DNA from: JARRNJ01 sp037385045
GTDB taxonomy: Bacteria > Pseudomonadota > Gammaproteobacteria > JASBUN01
Assembly: GCA_037385045.1 (NCBI GenBank)
Contig: JARRNJ010000136.1
Location: 1 to 5,036 of the forward strand
Direction: 5' to 3'
DNA: 5,036 bases
Numbering within the stretch: the stretch's first letter is position 1; every line of letters begins with the position of its first letter. Position numbers and translations under genes: made by a program. Under the pieces are notes generated by a model, which was given only the letters and a program-made list of their open reading frames with translations, did not search any database and was not told the DNA's origin. Shown in pieces: positions 1-5,036 of this stretch.

Positions 1-601
1 CGGTATCGCAATCGATGAAATCGACCGATAGGCCGAGTTTCTCCGCGCGCCACACTAAGAAATCTTTCATGATTGTCGGAATGTCGGCCAGGGTCAGGTC
101 GACGTTGACACCCAGTTCCTGCAGCCGTCCCGCAAGCCGCATAGACATCTGAGCAAGACCGCAACCGTAGTCGACAATGCGTACCGATCTGCGTGCCGCA
201 AGATCGGAAAACACCGCTTCTGGAAGGATGTCCTGCTCCGGATACGAGAGAAATCTCAGAAAATGCAGGTGGCTATGAAACTTGTAGGTCTCGAAAACAT
301 TTCCCGGCGCATCGTCATGGAACACCTTGAAAACTTCATGCGACAACACGCAATAGTCCCGGTAGTCACCACCACGATAGCCCTTCCTGAACAACCGCCA
401 TGAGCGCCTGAAACGCTCTTCGCTGTCCTCAACAGAAATGCCCAGATTCTTTGCGTTCCATTCAACAAAATCCTGCTGGACCCGGGAGAGGCTGGAGGGA
501 CTGTCAAACACACCGAAAGCGATGACTCCGTCGCAGGAGCCAAGCCGCAACATCATCTTGCGCGCAATCTTGACGATAAAGCTCGACCACCCTAGCCGCA
601 T
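1..601 (-). CDS. Class I SAM-dependent methyltransferase, N-terminal 200 residues (cut by left window edge)
   Basis: The reading frame is open from an ATG at 601 to the left edge, giving 200 residues with the C-terminus missing. A long N-terminal region of about 140 residues, rich in aromatic and charged residues (for example FHSHLHFLRFL at 108-118), precedes a SAM-binding motif I, VDYGCGLAQ, at 143-151. An acidic loop, LADIP, at 171-175 is the likely motif II that holds the ribose of SAM. I infer methyl transfer to a sugar or polysaccharide intermediate in the cytoplasm from the neighbouring glycosyltransferases; the acceptor is unknown. The start is fixed by an in-frame TAG at 617-619 and by a purine-rich ribosome binding site at 606-615. 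It is the last gene of the visible run and stands 232 bases from its upstream neighbour. GC is low in places: row 241-300 has 24 of 60. The methyltransferase class is secure, the substrate is not. Confidence 0.85.
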   Translation of the reverse strand, partial: MRLGWSSFIVKIARKMMLRLGSCDGVIAFGVFDSPSSLSRVQQDFVEWNAKNLGISVEDSEERFRRSWRLFRKGYRGGDYRDYCVLSHEVFKVFHDDAPGNVFETYKFHSHLHFLRFLSYPEQDILPEAVFSDLAARRSVRIVDYGCGLAQMSMRLAGRLQELGVNVDLTLADIPTIMKDFLVWRAEKLGLSVDFIDCDT

Positions 602-833
602 ATTGCCCCCTTTCCGCTAAATGCCTACCGCCGCGCGCTTGCGCCGCCCGGCCCGACGTTCTTTGACATGGCAAGCACCACACCCTCGTTGATCCATGGC
701 CGCGTTCCAATACGATCTGCCACGATGAGGAGGCCGAACGATTCCGGCACAAGGCAACGCAGCAAGCCATCCACTACAAGTGAACAACACATGGAATGTT
801 TCGCTAACGGGGTTTTAACGCGACAACCGAGGG
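602..833. other. 232-base gap between the acetyltransferase and the left-edge methyltransferase
   Basis: This is the widest gap in the window. I see no tRNA, no terminator (no GC-rich stem followed by a T run on the minus strand) and no well-spaced promoter. It holds one weak 70-codon minus-strand frame, listed separately. GC-rich sequence near 628-656 (minus strand CGGGCCGGGCGGCGCAAGCG) could fold locally around a short GCGC-AA-GCGC hairpin but lacks a T tract. The space could carry an internal promoter for the downstream methyltransferase, or be the remains of a lost gene. Neither is shown by the sequence. Confidence 0.5.
606..615 (-). promoter_or_regulatory. Ribosome binding site of the left-edge methyltransferase
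   Basis: On the minus strand the sequence GGAAAGGGGG lies just before the ATG at 601, with its GGAAAGG part about 7 bases from the start codon. Together with the in-frame stop at 617-619 it settles the start of the gene. Confidence 0.6.
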
Positions 834-837
834 TCAT
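625..837 (-). CDS. Doubtful small ORF, 70 codons, unrecognised
   Basis: A 70-residue frame begins with an ATG at 837 that overlaps the acetyltransferase stop as ATGA, the same arrangement seen between the glycosyltransferase genes upstream. It ends with TAG at 625-627. In its favour are the overlap, and the fact that it fills most of an otherwise empty gap. Against it are the weak purine signal upstream (only AGAAG, about 12 bases away), a mixed third-codon-position composition, no recognisable domain, and an unusual residue mix (two adjacent cysteines near 17-18 and a Gly/Ala/Arg-rich tail). It has one modestly hydrophobic stretch at about 33-41 (ESFGLLIVA), too short for a membrane helix. 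It may be noise or a remnant of a decayed gene. Confidence 0.18.
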   Translation of the reverse strand: MTLGCRVKTPLAKHSMCCSLVVDGLLRCLVPESFGLLIVADRIGTRPWINEGVVLAMSKNVGPGGASARR

Positions 838-1433
838 TCGGTGACGCTTCTGCGCTCAGCCGCAACCAGGAACGCGTCAACGTCGCCCTGGAGCAGCAAC
901 GGCATAAATTCCGCAATCACGGCGTCGCTCCAGTTCCACCACTTCAACGCCAACAGCCGCTGTATCACCTCGTCATCGAAACGCATCTTGATCACATGCG
1001 CAGGATTTCCGCCAACAACCGCATATGGCGGCACGTCCCTCGCAACCACCGCACCGTAGCCGATGACGGCCCCATCACCGATCTTGACGCCCGACAAAAT
1101 CGTCGCGTCGGCGGCAATCCAAACGTCATTACCGATAACAACGTCTCCCTTGGTGGCAGGATGCCCCTTTATGGATTGCGCGGACGGCCACAATACGCTG
1201 AATGGATACGTGGTTACCCAGTCGACGCGGTGTTCCCGGCCGAGAAATACCTTCACGTTCTCTGCGACCGAACAAAATGCTCCCATGCGCAGAGTTGCAC
1301 CTTCACCCGCTCCCAGCACCCTGAGCCCCCCGTAACTCCCGCGACCAATGTCGAATTGGGCATATCGTTGGCGCAAATCGACGGGACGTCGAGACGGTGC
1401 GCGGTGGATAAGCTGACGAATTCGCTTCCACAT
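834..1433 (-). CDS. CatB-like hexapeptide-repeat O-acetyltransferase (xenobiotic acyltransferase type)
   Basis: A 199-residue left-handed beta-helix acyltransferase, complete and of usual family length. The hexapeptide repeats run from about residue 30 to 145. Between them lies the family loop EHRVDWVTTYPF (67-78), whose His68 matches the catalytic histidine of CatB/VatD-type enzymes. GNDVWI (101-106) and VPPYAVVGGNPA (134-145) are the standard late-coil and acetyl-CoA-binding signatures, followed by the usual C-terminal helix (LALKWWNW at 161-168). Enzymes of this type work as trimers and move acetyl from acetyl-CoA to a hydroxyl. In a polysaccharide cluster the likely acceptor is a sugar of the glycan, rather than an antibiotic. 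I chose the ATG at 1433 because GAGGG lies 11 bases upstream and the family N-terminus fits. A TTG at 1469 would add 12 residues but has no good ribosome binding site. It lies 51 bases after the methyltransferase gene. Confidence 0.93.
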   Translation of the reverse strand: MWKRIRQLIHRAPSRRPVDLRQRYAQFDIGRGSYGGLRVLGAGEGATLRMGAFCSVAENVKVFLGREHRVDWVTTYPFSVLWPSAQSIKGHPATKGDVVIGNDVWIAADATILSGVKIGDGAVIGYGAVVARDVPPYAVVGGNPAHVIKMRFDDEVIQRLLALKWWNWSDAVIAEFMPLLLQGDVDAFLVAAERRSVTE

Positions 1434-1444
1434 GGAAAATACAA

Positions 1445-1449
1445 CCCTC
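1445..1449 (-). promoter_or_regulatory. Ribosome binding site of the acetyltransferase
   Basis: GAGGG on the minus strand lies 11 bases before the ATG at 1433, slightly far but the best purine run in the gap. It favours ATG 1433 over the in-frame TTG at 1469. Confidence 0.45.
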
Positions 1450-1484
1450 GTGCAATTTCTACTCTGCAAACGTCACCGCAGGTC

Positions 1485-2051
1485 TCATGGACGTTCCGCC
1501 TCGGCGAGAATTGTGTGGGCGAAATCGATATCCAGATACCTGTGCAGCCAAACGCCAATGTTCAGCCGAAAGGTGCGCCTTAGAAAGGCATCATTATAGA
1601 TTCGAAAGAAGCGCGGCACCTTGAACCCGGCCATCACCATCAGATGATAGAGATTCGGCGTCCCGAGCAACAGCACCCCTTCGGGTCGTAGCAATCGATG
1701 CGCATGACGCAGCAAGTCAAGTCCATCGTCCGGCGTCAGATGCTCAATAAGCTCAAACGCGTAGATGAAGTCGAACGTTTCGTCGAGGTCATCCAGGCTG
1801 TAATAGTCCTGCTCGGTTTCGCGATCGATGTCCATCGATTTGTAGTACAGATCGGGAAGTGCTGCCGTCATCCTGCGCCCGAAACGCCGGTCACCGGCGC
1901 CGATCTCGAGCACCCGCTTGTGGCTTTCCGCGAGCGGCAGTAAGCGATCCAGCTCCTTCTTGACCACCGGAAGCCGCCAAATGCTCGGATGTGCCGCCTT
2001 GACTCGTTGCCGACACTCATAGAGCTTGCTCCAACTCTGCAGTCCCGCCAT
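1485..2051 (-). CDS. Small class I SAM-dependent methyltransferase, possibly with an internal deletion
   Basis: A 188-residue methyltransferase of the Methyltransf_11/23 kind. Motif I is VLEIGAGDRRFG (47-58), the acidic ribose-binding loop is MDID (73-76), and the post-I region FELIEHL (99-105) and GTPN (130-133) follow in the usual order. It would methylate a small molecule or a sugar on the growing glycan; the acceptor is not determinable. I chose the ATG at 2051 because AAGAGG sits 7 bases upstream; an in-frame ATG at 2114 would add 21 residues and has no such site. Oddity: from memory of this family, TPN-x-YH is normally followed by a block of about 25 residues with a DATH-like motif and an aromatic/DEL segment before an AGF motif. 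Here YH (135-136) runs directly into LMVMAGF, so that block is missing while the C-terminus (YLDIDFA, 172-178) is intact. The frame is unbroken. Function may be altered. Confidence 0.9.
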   Translation of the reverse strand: MAGLQSWSKLYECRQRVKAAHPSIWRLPVVKKELDRLLPLAESHKRVLEIGAGDRRFGRRMTAALPDLYYKSMDIDRETEQDYYSLDDLDETFDFIYAFELIEHLTPDDGLDLLRHAHRLLRPEGVLLLGTPNLYHLMVMAGFKVPRFFRIYNDAFLRRTFRLNIGVWLHRYLDIDFAHTILAEAERP

Positions 2052-2058
2052 GGTTCGG

Positions 2059-2064
2059 CCTCTT
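2059..2064 (-). promoter_or_regulatory. Ribosome binding site deciding the start of the small methyltransferase
   Basis: AAGAGG on the minus strand, 7 bases before the ATG at 2051, is the best-placed ribosome binding site in the left half of the window. It rules in favour of the shorter 188-residue protein. Confidence 0.7.
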
Positions 2065-2092
2065 GAATGAGTTAATGTTTCCCGCCAAGTCC

Positions 2093-2108
2093 GGCACAGC
2101 TCTGTGCC
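2093..2108. repeat. Inverted repeat GGCACAG/CTGTGCC in the gap before the methyltransferase
   Basis: Two 7-base arms, 2093-2099 and 2102-2108, are exact reverse complements around two bases. In RNA this would be a 6-bp stem with a 4-base loop in the leader of the small methyltransferase. No T run follows on the minus strand, so it is not a standard intrinsic terminator. It could be a weak attenuator, an RNA stability element, an operator, or chance. Confidence 0.5.
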
Positions 2109-2117
2109 ATGCATGCT

Positions 2118-2127
2118 GCGCCGGCGC
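2118..2127. repeat. Perfect 10-base palindrome GCGCCGGCGC
   Basis: A perfect palindrome lies just after the stop codon (2132-2134) of the paralogous glycosyltransferase and next to an 8-base palindrome CATGCATG at 2108-2115. Short GC palindromes are common in GC-rich DNA, so the significance is modest. The clustering of three in 80 bases is the notable point. Confidence 0.4.
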
Positions 2128-2131
2128 TACC

Positions 2132-3172
2132 TCAACCTTGTCCCGCCAGGGCCGAACGCAGCAGGGCGACCAGTCTTGGAACGCACGCATCAATACTGTA
2201 TTGCGCCTCCGCCTTCTCACGTCCCGCTCTTCCCATGCGGGAGCGCCTGTCCAAGGACGTCAATAGAGCGGCCAACGCATCGCGCCAATCGTCAGGGCGG
2301 CTGGCGAGATAGCCGTCGACGCCGTCGGTGACCACCTCCCGGTTGGCCCCCACGGCCGAGCACACAACCGGCAGCCCGGCGGCCATGTACTGCAATGCTT
2401 TCAGCGCGCATTTTCCGCGCGTCCATTCGTCATCGTCCAGCGGCATGATCCCGACGTCCATGTCCAGGAGGTCACCCGCCTCGGACTGTTCGGACCAGCG
2501 ACGATTCTCGACCTTCATGCCGCTCATGGCGTAGTCTTTGTCCGAGACCACCAGCAGGCGGCAGTTTGGTATCGCGTTTGACACCCCCGGCAGAATGTCG
2601 GACAACGCATCAAGGTAGCGGTGGTTGACCGAATTGCCGATCCAACCGATGACCGGCGCCCCACTGTCCCGGTGCTTCTTTGTCGCATATTTCCCGATAT
2701 CGATGACAGTGGGCAGCACCTCTACGCGCTGCGTGCGCACCCGCGCGTACTCCGCCAGGAATCCGTTGCCGGCGATGGTCATATCCGCATTGCCGAGTAT
2801 CGCATCCAGCCGTTTGCCGACGCGACGCCGGGTGGAGTTCGACCAAGTGCCTTCCGGCGATGTGAATATCGCATCATCGAAATCAAAGACCAGCCGGCGG
2901 GAGCCCGCCCGCAGCCTTTTGACGAAGTTGGTCCGAAACAGGCGTTTCTGCACGAACACGAGATCGGCACCCCGTGCGGCCCGCAGAATTTCGGCCTCTT
3001 CCTTGACATTGCCCCACAGGCGACCGACTCCACGGCCAGTCGGAGTAGCGCGGCACAACACCCGGACGTCGAATCCAGCCTCCTGCAGGGACGGCACAAA
3101 CTGATAGACGCGGTAACGGCTGCTGGCGCCGCGGGGTCCAGACTGAGTGAGAAACAGGATATGCGCCCTCAT
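2132..3172 (-). CDS. Glycosyltransferase, GT-B fold, GT4-like (paralogue of the right-edge gene)
   Basis: A complete 346-residue GT-B glycosyltransferase, predicted to move a sugar from a nucleotide-sugar donor to a glycan or lipid-linked acceptor on the cytoplasmic side of the membrane. The N-terminal domain opens with a Rossmann strand (HILFLTQ) and the loop GASSRYR (15-21), then FDFDDAIF (96-103), a signature of this subfamily. The C-terminal donor domain begins near VIGWIGN (174-180). It carries DVGIMPLDDDEWTRGK (239-254), LQYMAAGLPVV (260-270) and NREVVTDGVDGYLA (277-290). There is no signal peptide or transmembrane helix. Its ATG overlaps the upstream stop as ATGA, with GGGAG about 10 bases upstream, so it is probably translated by coupling. 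It shares its whole motif set with the gene at 4281-5036 and probably arose by duplication. Donor and linkage are unknown. Confidence 0.94.
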   Translation of the reverse strand: MRAHILFLTQSGPRGASSRYRVYQFVPSLQEAGFDVRVLCRATPTGRGVGRLWGNVKEEAEILRAARGADLVFVQKRLFRTNFVKRLRAGSRRLVFDFDDAIFTSPEGTWSNSTRRRVGKRLDAILGNADMTIAGNGFLAEYARVRTQRVEVLPTVIDIGKYATKKHRDSGAPVIGWIGNSVNHRYLDALSDILPGVSNAIPNCRLLVVSDKDYAMSGMKVENRRWSEQSEAGDLLDMDVGIMPLDDDEWTRGKCALKALQYMAAGLPVVCSAVGANREVVTDGVDGYLASRPDDWRDALAALLTSLDRRSRMGRAGREKAEAQYSIDACVPRLVALLRSALAGQG

Positions 3173-4284
3173 GACGCGGCGCTCCCGGCCCGGTCACCCA
3201 CCAGCTCACGATAAAGCGCGGCCATTCGCTTCAGTGTAGCCGCCAGAGAGTATCTTTCATGCACCAGCCGGATTCCGGCCGCGGCACGAGCAGCAGCCGC
3301 CTGACGGTCGCGGAGACACGCCAAAATCGCTTCCACCAGGGAAGCGACGTCACCTGCCGGGAATCCCAGTGCGGTGTGCCCGGGGATCGCCACTTCGTTT
3401 ATTCCACCCACGTCGGAAGCGACGACGGGCACCTTCATGGCAAGGGCCTGCAATATCGCCTGCGGCACGCCTTCCGGTATGCGTGCAGACAGCACATAGA
3501 CATCCAGGTCCGCCATCACTGACGGGATGTCGCGCCGGTAGCCGGTGATGTGAATCCGTTCGCGATACGGCGACGCAGCAACCGACTCCTCGAGCTGGCC
3601 CCGCATCCATCCATCACCGACTAGGGCAAAGTGCGCGTCATCTATATGTGCCGCAACCCGTTCGGCCGCCCTCAGGAACACATCGGGACCCTTATCGCCG
3701 CGCAGCACCGACACCATGCCGACCAGCGGCGCGTCAGCAGGAATGCCGAGTTCGGCCTGGAACCGGCCGCGCGGCACGTCGGGATGAAAGCGCTCGGTAT
3801 CGACTCCGGTGGGAATGCTCACGATCCTGGCGGGGTCCACGCCGCGCTCCACCATGCCGGCCTTGATGGACTCGCTGGTGGTCAGCACCCGGTCGGCCAG
3901 CGCCCCGTAGATCATGCGCGCAATGGGGCCCGTACGGATCGGATTGGCGACGTGGCGTGAGCGGACGAACTTCCGGCGCAGCAGCAACGCCGCCAGGGCG
4001 GCGTTCCAGCCGTCTTTTGATCCGTGGGCGTTGACGACGTCGACGCGCTCCTCGCGCATGATTCGCATCAACCGCCGGATGGCGCGCGGATCCGCGCTGG
4101 AGCGGATGCGCAGCGGGAATGCGCGCAGGCCGCGTCGCTGGGCCTCGTCCAGAATCGGCGTGCCTTCGCGGGCAGCGAGCACCGACTCGATGCCGTAGGC
4201 CTGCAAGCCTTCCATTTCGGTCAAAATACGCAGCTCCTGCCCGCCCATGTTGCGCGAGGATTCCGTGTGCAGCACCCGGATCAC
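3169..4284 (-). CDS. GT4-family glycosyltransferase
   Basis: A complete 371-residue GT-B enzyme of glycosyltransferase family 4. The acceptor domain starts with a Rossmann strand and MGGQE (13-17), typical of the glycine-rich loop in this family. VVNAHGSKDGW (83-93), SRHV (109-112) and VLTTSES (133-139) follow. The donor domain has IPTGVDTERFHP (157-168), the phosphate-binding Arg195 and Lys198 in RGDKG, LVGDG (221-225), and the nucleotide-sugar region PEGVPQAILQALAM (270-283) before VPVVASDVGG. The usual EX7E pair reads Glu271...Gln279 here; Gln at the second place is seen in some GT4 subfamilies, so the enzyme is probably active. Translation starts at a GTG (4282-4284) that overlaps the previous stop as GTGA, with GGAAAG about 8 bases upstream. 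It overlaps the next gene as ATGA. It is only distantly related to its two flanking glycosyltransferases. Sugar specificity cannot be told. Confidence 0.94.
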   Translation of the reverse strand: MIRVLHTESSRNMGGQELRILTEMEGLQAYGIESVLAAREGTPILDEAQRRGLRAFPLRIRSSADPRAIRRLMRIMREERVDVVNAHGSKDGWNAALAALLLRRKFVRSRHVANPIRTGPIARMIYGALADRVLTTSESIKAGMVERGVDPARIVSIPTGVDTERFHPDVPRGRFQAELGIPADAPLVGMVSVLRGDKGPDVFLRAAERVAAHIDDAHFALVGDGWMRGQLEESVAASPYRERIHITGYRRDIPSVMADLDVYVLSARIPEGVPQAILQALAMKVPVVASDVGGINEVAIPGHTALGFPAGDVASLVEAILACLRDRQAAAARAAAGIRLVHERYSLAATLKRMAALYRELVGDRAGSAAS

Positions 4285-5036
4285 AACAGGCTTTCCAGAA
4301 AGTCGGCCAGACGCTCCCGGTAGCGCGTGAGCGAGTACTGCGCCTCGACGGTCTGACGACCGCGGCGCCCGAGGCGCTCGCGCAATTCGGGGTCGTCCAC
4401 TAGCTGTTCCAGGCGCGAGGCCCAGGCGTCCTCGCCGCCGGCGAGAAAGCCGTTGACGCCGTCATCGATGATCTCGCAGTTGATGCCCACCGGGGCAGCC
4501 ACGGCGGGGACGCCCGCCGCCATGTACTGCAGGAGCTTGAAACCGCCCTTGCCGCGGGTCCAGAGATCATCCGCCAGGGGCATGATCCCGATATCGAAGC
4601 CGTGCAGGTCGGTAAGCTCCTCGTCGCGGCGCCACGGCTTGTAGTCCAGCGCGACCCCGGGAAGCTCAGGCGCCGCGTCAGCGACGACTCTGACGGTGAC
4701 GTTGGCATGCGCCGCGCATACGCGCCGCAGCGCAGGCGCAATGGCCTGCAGGTGCTGGAGGTTGCCCTTGGTACCCATCCAGCCGATGACCACGCCCTCG
4801 GTCTGCACATAGGTTTTGGCGGTGATCTGCCGCTCGTCCGGCGCGGTAGGCAGAACCACGACGCCATCGGGGCCACCCCGGGCGGCGCGGGCGAATTCAG
4901 CGAGATAGGTGTTGCCGGCAATCACCCCGTCGCAGGCCGCCGCGGTGGCGGTGAAGCGGCTGAAGAAGCGGCCGCGCACCGGTTCGCGCCGCTCGATTTC
5001 ATGGAACATGACGGCGTCGTCGAAATCAAATACCAG
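4281..5036 (-). CDS. Glycosyltransferase, GT-B fold, C-terminal 251 residues (5' end beyond right edge)
   Basis: The frame is open to the right edge and begins in the window with LVFDFDDAV. An ATG at 5009 is an internal methionine, not the start, because the conserved FDFDDA motif lies upstream of it. By alignment with the paralogue at 2132-3172, where this motif starts at residue 96, roughly 90-95 residues are missing. Visible motifs in fragment numbering are IAGNTYLAEFAR (39-50), VVIGWMG (82-88), DIGIMPLADDLWTRGK (148-163), LQYMAAGVPAV (169-179) and DDGVNGFLA (191-199). All have counterparts in the paralogue. It should be a cytoplasmic, possibly membrane-associated, sugar transferase of the same glycan pathway. 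Its stop overlaps the next GTG start, making it the first visible gene of a coupled chain; the promoter must lie beyond the window. Confidence 0.92.
   Translation of the reverse strand: MVFDFDDAVMFHEIERREPVRGRFFSRFTATAAACDGVIAGNTYLAEFARAARGGPDGVVVLPTAPDERQITAKTYVQTEGVVIGWMGTKGNLQHLQAIAPALRRVCAAHANVTVRVVADAAPELPGVALDYKPWRRDEELTDLHGFDIGIMPLADDLWTRGKGGFKLLQYMAAGVPAVAAPVGINCEIIDDGVNGFLAGGEDAWASRLEQLVDDPELRERLGRRGRQTVEAQYSLTRYRERLADFLESLL

Noticed and set aside
256..543. Minus-strand open frame of 95 codons
   Set aside because: It is a shifted-frame shadow of the left-edge methyltransferase, whose frame is open through the whole stretch and carries motif I.
663..668. TTGACA on the plus strand, a possible -35 box
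   Set aside because: No -10-like hexamer follows at 16-18 bases, and no plus-strand gene lies downstream.
504..770. Minus-strand open frame of 88 codons across the gap and the methyltransferase start
   Set aside because: It overlaps the N-terminus of the left-edge methyltransferase out of frame and has no motif or ribosome binding site; the SAM-motif frame is clearly the real one.
1434..1469. TTG start at 1469 for the acetyltransferase
   Set aside because: No ribosome binding site precedes it, and the 12 extra residues do not look like the family N-terminus; ATG 1433 with GAGGG upstream is better.
996..1583. Long plus-strand open frame of 195 codons
   Set aside because: It is antisense to the acetyltransferase and the end of the small methyltransferase, both with strong family motifs, and its translation shows no domain.
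2052..2114. ATG at 2114 as start of the small methyltransferase
   Set aside because: No purine-rich site lies upstream, while AAGAGG sits 7 bases before ATG 2051.
2621..3214. Plus-strand open frame of 197 codons
   Set aside because: It lies opposite the conserved glycosyltransferase and reflects GC-rich codon bias; no recognisable motif.
4281..5009. ATG at 5009 as the true start of the right-edge glycosyltransferase
   Set aside because: The conserved LVFDFDDA motif is encoded in frame upstream of it, up to the window edge, so the gene continues beyond.

Overview
The window is a fragment of a cell-surface polysaccharide biosynthesis cluster (O-antigen, capsule or exopolysaccharide type) from a fairly GC-rich bacterium. 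The protein style and the rich GC fit a proteobacterium, but nothing here fixes the taxon. All genes I can support lie on the minus strand, so transcription runs from high to low coordinates. No RNA gene, insertion sequence, transposase, integrase or CRISPR array is visible.

In order of transcription: (1) a glycosyltransferase whose 5' end lies beyond the right edge (4281-5036); (2) a GT4-type glycosyltransferase (3169-4284) joined to it by a GTGA start/stop overlap; (3) a second glycosyltransferase (2132-3172), a paralogue of (1), joined to (2) by an ATGA overlap; (4) after an 80-base gap carrying three palindromes, a small class I SAM-dependent methyltransferase (1485-2051); (5) after 51 bases, a CatB-like hexapeptide-repeat O-acetyltransferase (834-1433); (6) after 232 bases with no convincing gene, a different class I methyltransferase cut by the left edge (1-601).

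Together these would add sugars to a lipid-linked glycan (three glycosyltransferases) and decorate it by acetylation and methylation. The specific sugars and linkages cannot be read from sequence. The two overlaps point to one translationally coupled operon at the right. The left half has looser spacing and sampled rows have lower GC, consistent with modular assembly of the cluster.

I did not find a new class of system. The observations most worth a second look are an apparent in-frame loss of a conserved segment inside the small methyltransferase, the paralogous pair of glycosyltransferases flanking an unrelated one, the palindrome-rich gap at 2052-2131, and the unexplained 232-base gap with a weak 70-codon ORF.
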